Below, piece by piece: positions 59,598 through 64,000 of a stretch of DNA of 64,000 bases. The stretch covers positions 106,311,250 through 106,375,249 of the forward strand of contig NC_034409.1 in the NCBI RefSeq assembly GCF_002078875.1. Direction: 5' to 3'. The notes under the pieces are model-generated. The model was not told the origin of the DNA. It saw only the letters and a list, made by a program, of their open reading frames with translations, and did no database searches. This DNA is from Numida meleagris. Lineage: Eukaryota; Chordata; Aves; Galliformes; Numididae. Each line of letters starts with the position of its first letter. The first letter of the stretch is position 1. The position numbers were made by a program, and so were the translations under genes.

Positions 59598-62500
59598 CTA
59601 AAATCAGACAAAGCAACAAAGATGGCTTTTCAGTGAGATATCCTGACAGTGTTGGCCTTCCATTCTGGGTCTCATTCAGTCTGTTCATATTTGACCAGAT
59701 GGTCAAAGACATGAGAAAGGATTTTACTTTTACTTTTAGGTGAGAAATTTTTTAGAGTGAAGATGAGCCTCAAAGGGAACTTAGCAGAGAGGAGCTGGGA
59801 CTGGACAGTGTGGCTACAGAGACAGAAGATGAACATCCAAACAAAATCTGGTTCCATTAATTTTGCTGCCCACAGGACAATTTGTACCATGATTAAAATA
59901 TGCACAGCACCTAAAACTATTGTAAATAATAAGCATTCAGAAATGGAGCCAATAAAGAACTGATATAAATTTCTTATTCCTTCTGGAGAGGCAGTCATAT
60001 TATTTTACGTTCATCACAAATGTGCACAAAGCTAACAGAAAGTACATTTACTTGTTTTATTTGCTGACAGATATATGCTCTATCCTTGTGCATGACAGTA
60101 ACAGCCTATCGAAATGAGGGCTCCAATAAGCCAGGAGATGTACAAAAAGAAAAGAGAGACTCTGCACCAAAGGACTTACAGGCCACGTGTGTGCTGAGCA
60201 CAGAACTAAACCGTACTGAACTGCAAGTATAATTAAACTGAAAACAAATCTAATTTGGTTTGTGTTTAATACATCTGAAAGATAGTTGTAGAATCTGCAG
60301 AACAGTTGAGACATAATTGTCAATTTCACTAACCATTCAGAAATCTATAATTGTTTAAGTTTTAAAGCACTCTCTTGCCTAACAAGAAAAATCTAAGTAT
60401 TTTCATATTTAGCAATGATCATTCATTTTTTTAAACAAGATGGTCTCTTTGATGTCCTCAGCTGTCTTTTTCTTACCATTTAATTTGTCCACCAATTAAT
60501 CGCTGTTAGGCATTTGTGAAAAGGAAAAAACAAAGTCTCCAAGTCTGTCTTTTAGTTATGATCTTTTATCTGCTTGGGAGAATCTAGAAAGCCCTTGATA
60601 ACATTCTGAACTGCTCTCCCCTAAATGTATCGGTCCACTCCTTTCAAAGTCTTTGAAGTGGACGTAAAAAAGACTGTTTACTAAGCTCTTGCACTGCAGG
60701 ACAGCCTGCTGAAGTAGCTCTATAATACTTATTTTTATGCATGAACACTTGCCTCTCCTTATCACAACTTACTCCATCTGAACTTCCCTGGATCTCAATT
60801 TTAAGAAGACGGCATTGGTAGAGAAGCTGGTCTGAGACCTTCTCAGTTCTTCCTCCTGCATAAATTGTGTCTACTGCTACCAGACAGCAAAAAAAAATAA
60901 TAATAATCCTTATTTAAATGAATTACTATAATTTCTATTTTGATATGTTAATATTTGGTGGCATGACCTTTTCACATGTCAGAGCTACTGATGCTTGAAT
61001 ATGACAATATGTCAGGATGCAGCCATTTCTGTACAAAGGACTCCTGAACCATAATAAACTGATTTAAAAATTATCAGGGCTGCAGAGCTGTGGGTTAGAA
61101 TTATGAATGGGATCTAATTACAGGAAAAATACTTAGGAAAGTCACGTGTAAGACATGAGGCTCTTCAGGCAGTGATGTAAATTAGTGACAATGTATGTCT
61201 TGTTTGACTATGTTGCTATTATATACCAATTAGTTTTGTCAAAGAAAAGCATTAGAAGAGAAGAAATAATGAATGATCAGAACAGAAAATTAGAACAAGT
61301 CTGATACCATCTTCTAGAGAATGGAAATAGCTTCAGTTTTATTGAATTCTTTCCAGGTACTGATATTCACAACAAGGGTATGAGAAAGGCGCTTTCTGGG
61401 GACATCATCTTTTTGTGTTTGAACTAAGAAACCACTAGATCTCAATAGTTATCAGTTTGTGGGCCCCATATACATAGGTATGCGCACTGGAATATATCTG
61501 CCTTCATCTGCAACAGTTAAACTAGACCAATATATTCCTTTATGCAGTAAGAGACCCAATTCAGATGAGTGGCAGGTTATTAAAGAATCCACATTACCAT
61601 CATTAGTTTTTGTCACCCCATTTCTTTCTTCCCTAATCTTTCAGGCTTACATGTCTCTTACTTCTTCATTTACAGCACTTCTGCACATCTCCCTCATTTT
61701 CCCTCAATGCAACACATTCCAGTTCCCTTCAGCTCTCCACCTTCTTCCTAATGCAACCTCCTCATGTTCTCACAGGCTTCCAAACCCCCACAGACACATT
61801 TTCTTTCTCCAGCCTCATTTCCCTTCCCTAATGAAGTCTTTCCAACATCTCAAGTGCCCTAACTTACATATTTTGTCTAAAATTGCAGTCTTCTTTCCCA
61901 TCAGTTCCTTTCTACTTATCTACTACTCCAAATATCCCGTTGCCCTCTAGTGATGAAGGGAGCATGCACTTAGCCTATTCTGAACCTTTCTCCCTACAAG
62001 GCACCTGAGCACATAGGGTGCTCCTGCCTCATGGGAGGAGGTCTCAGCATTTTGAGCAGGTGAGCCTTGCACTGGCAGATTTAGCTTCCTCCTTCTTCTC
62101 AGGTATCAACACACTGTGTACCCCATCAAAAAAATTGGCATGCTGGAACTGAATTTAAATCCCAAGGACCTTGAGGAGTCTGTCTCAGAGACTTCTGCAC
62201 ATTCCAGTCTCCTAAAAACGTGTCTACCAAGAGTCCCCTCATGGGAAACTACCAAATGAAACGCCATAACCATCTTGCTTCCTTTTTAAAAAAACAGAGG
62301 CTGGATGATGAAGTTCAATTTCTTTTCCAACAAACTTTTTTAATAAGAACAGCATAAAAATGCATAAAGAAAGATGACTTCATTCTTCAGATGCAGCTTT
62401 ATCCCTACTTATCCTTCCCTTCCTGTCACATAATCTTCCACACTGATTCCTTATTGCCATAGCAATGCCTCAAAGCTAAATATTTCCCCTTCCTCAAAAG

Positions 62501-64000
62501 CTAATTTTTCACTCTTCACAATTTATCTCCAATGGTCCTAAATCATAAGCTCTTCTTTTTATCTTCCTCTATGTCAAAAGATTTCTGGTAACAAAGCCAT
62601 GTTCCCAAGGATATTTTAGGCAATGTATTTCTTCATCCTCCAACTATCTTTAATCAAATTACTGATGCAAATAACTGAGTTAAATATACTGCCTCTTTAC
62701 TGACAAAATAATCTAGAAAACTGTAAACAAGCAAACTGAATCTATGTATGAGATATTCTCCTAGTACGTCTTAAAAAGAATTTCAGTGAATGCATTTGGA
62801 AGTATACTGAGATTATTTAGGTGCCATAGAATGTGGATCCTCTCATATTCTTTCAAACACACACACGTACATTGATATGTATTTATGTAAGCAAGTTTTG
62901 GAAAGGAAGGTAATGTTGCTGTGCGTGTGCAAGTATCATGTTCCAGAATTTTGAAGTAGATTTTCCAATGGGACAAAATAATCCAAGTCTCTTTCCTTCA
63001 GGGTTCTCCACATCTTTCTCTGAAGCATGCCAGGTGGAACTGGCCAATAATAAAGGTGGCCTATTGGACAAAATAGAAGATACCGTTTACAATTATGGTG
63101 ATTTCCATTTCAAAGACAGCAGCATTAATCAAGGATTTCTGTATTTAAAGATGGGCTTCCATATGGAAAGCTGAATTGTCTACCCATTTTCCCAGTTCAA
63201 CCCATTAACTTCCCCTTGTGTCAACCTTGTAGGGAGTAACCCAATTGTTTTACCCTATTAACAACTTCATTATTAAAAATCAAAGTGCAAAATTCAGGAG
63301 TGGGGATTACTCTTAATAATCATGGAAGTGTTTTACACAAAATAAAAACTTCTTATTCAACTCTGAAAGAAAATCAAATCTGGACCTTTCCCGAGATTAA
63401 GTAAAAATTCTTTAATTTGCCTTTTTATTTTCTGCTTTTGCAGAATGTTTTACCAGGAACTGAGTGCAAATAAAAATGAAAACATTTAATTATCTTTCAA
63501 TTTGTAATTAAACAATAAATTTTCAAGCAGCACCCTTAAATGATTCTAGGACTGACTGAAGTTCTCCATATGTTTAAGAACTACTGCTATCTGCAGTTAC
63601 CAAATGGTAATTTTTCTAGCAACTTTGTTGTGGTGAGGAGAGGAATACAACACAGACAACAGCACAATTGATGGGAGATGTCATGTGACACTGTACAATG
63701 TGTTTTGAGATGTTTTAAAAGTTAGATTGCTGCCCTTATCCAAAAATTAATGAAGATCAAATATGCTCTTGAAAATGGAAAAGAAGAAGCAGAGGAATAA
63801 ATGGACACGGACATAACTGAACACAGTTAGACTTCGAGTGTGCTTGATAACTGACCTGTCCTGGCTGTTGCCAGTGATGCAATTCCTGGCATATCAATGT
63901 GTCTCACCATATCTCCACAGAACAATAGAATCATAGAATAATCAAGTTGGAAGTGATTCACAAGGATCATGGACTCCTACCCATGGCTCCACAGAGGACC
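59598..64000 (-). other. DSCAM: DSCAM intron upstream of exon a (open at window end)
   Basis: It has no recognisable exon. It holds a strongly pyrimidine-rich (plus strand) block from about 61600 to 61950, with further such sequence to about 62600, a short CA tract near 62859, and the 3' end of a CR1 element at the extreme right. The upstream Ig8 exon must be beyond the window. Confidence 0.85.
63926..64000 (-). mobile_element. CR1 3' end, reversed, continues past the window
   Basis: AATAGAATCATAGAATAATC followed by AAGTTGGAAGTGATTCACAA and GGATCATGGACTCC is a reversed CR1 3' end. The body lies beyond position 64000. Confidence 0.82.

Noticed and set aside
61459..61950. 163-codon plus-strand ORF as a gene
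   Set aside because: It is an artefact of pyrimidine-rich sequence that avoids stop codons. It has no recognisable domain and a low-complexity Ser/Leu/Pro/Phe composition.

Overview
The window is vertebrate genomic DNA, almost certainly from a bird and probably a galliform. The evidence is AT-rich non-coding sequence, many CR1 LINE fragments with the typical bird 3' end (repeats of ATTCTATGATTCT), and a widely spaced multi-exon gene. There are no bacterial-style genes, operons, rRNAs, tRNAs or CRISPR arrays that I can support. Nearly all open reading frames of 60 to 190 codons are chance ORFs or shadows of CR1 copies.

The whole window lies inside one gene, DSCAM (Down syndrome cell adhesion molecule), on the minus strand. 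Twelve internal coding exons can be placed to the base with GT..AG borders. In transcript order (right to left) they are 59401-59597, 56293-56389, 54673-54801, 48408-48575, 44462-44532, 38609-38849, 36786-36932, 34865-35020, 25639-25772, 12909-13062, 5478-5595 and 4490-4653. They join in frame into 1,776 nt (592 codons) with no stop. They encode the ninth Ig domain, FNIII domains 1 to 4 and the tenth Ig domain of the extracellular region. Exons for Ig1-8 and the promoter must lie beyond position 64000. FNIII 5-6, the transmembrane segment and the cytoplasmic tail must lie left of position 1. The paralogue DSCAML1 is excluded by residues such as [34 protein letters not shown] and [10 protein letters not shown].

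The introns run from 0.8 to 12.6 kb. They hold about 16 CR1 pieces in both orientations: an old, internally deleted copy at 756-2515; a long young-looking 3' copy at about 17305-17977; an old EN/RT plus 3' copy at 20862-21770; a copy about 260 nt upstream of one FNIII exon (26031-26605); and small 3' ends elsewhere. They also hold simple repeats, the clearest being a (GT)26 tract at 36154-36205. Several AT-rich intronic stretches with homeodomain-type cores look like candidate conserved enhancers, but this is inference.

The most informative structural signal is the exon phasing. Every Ig or FNIII domain here is one pair of exons bounded by phase-1 introns, so any whole domain could be skipped in frame, and four single exons could be too. 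I found no convincing undescribed gene system. The rest is ordinary intron and repeat sequence.
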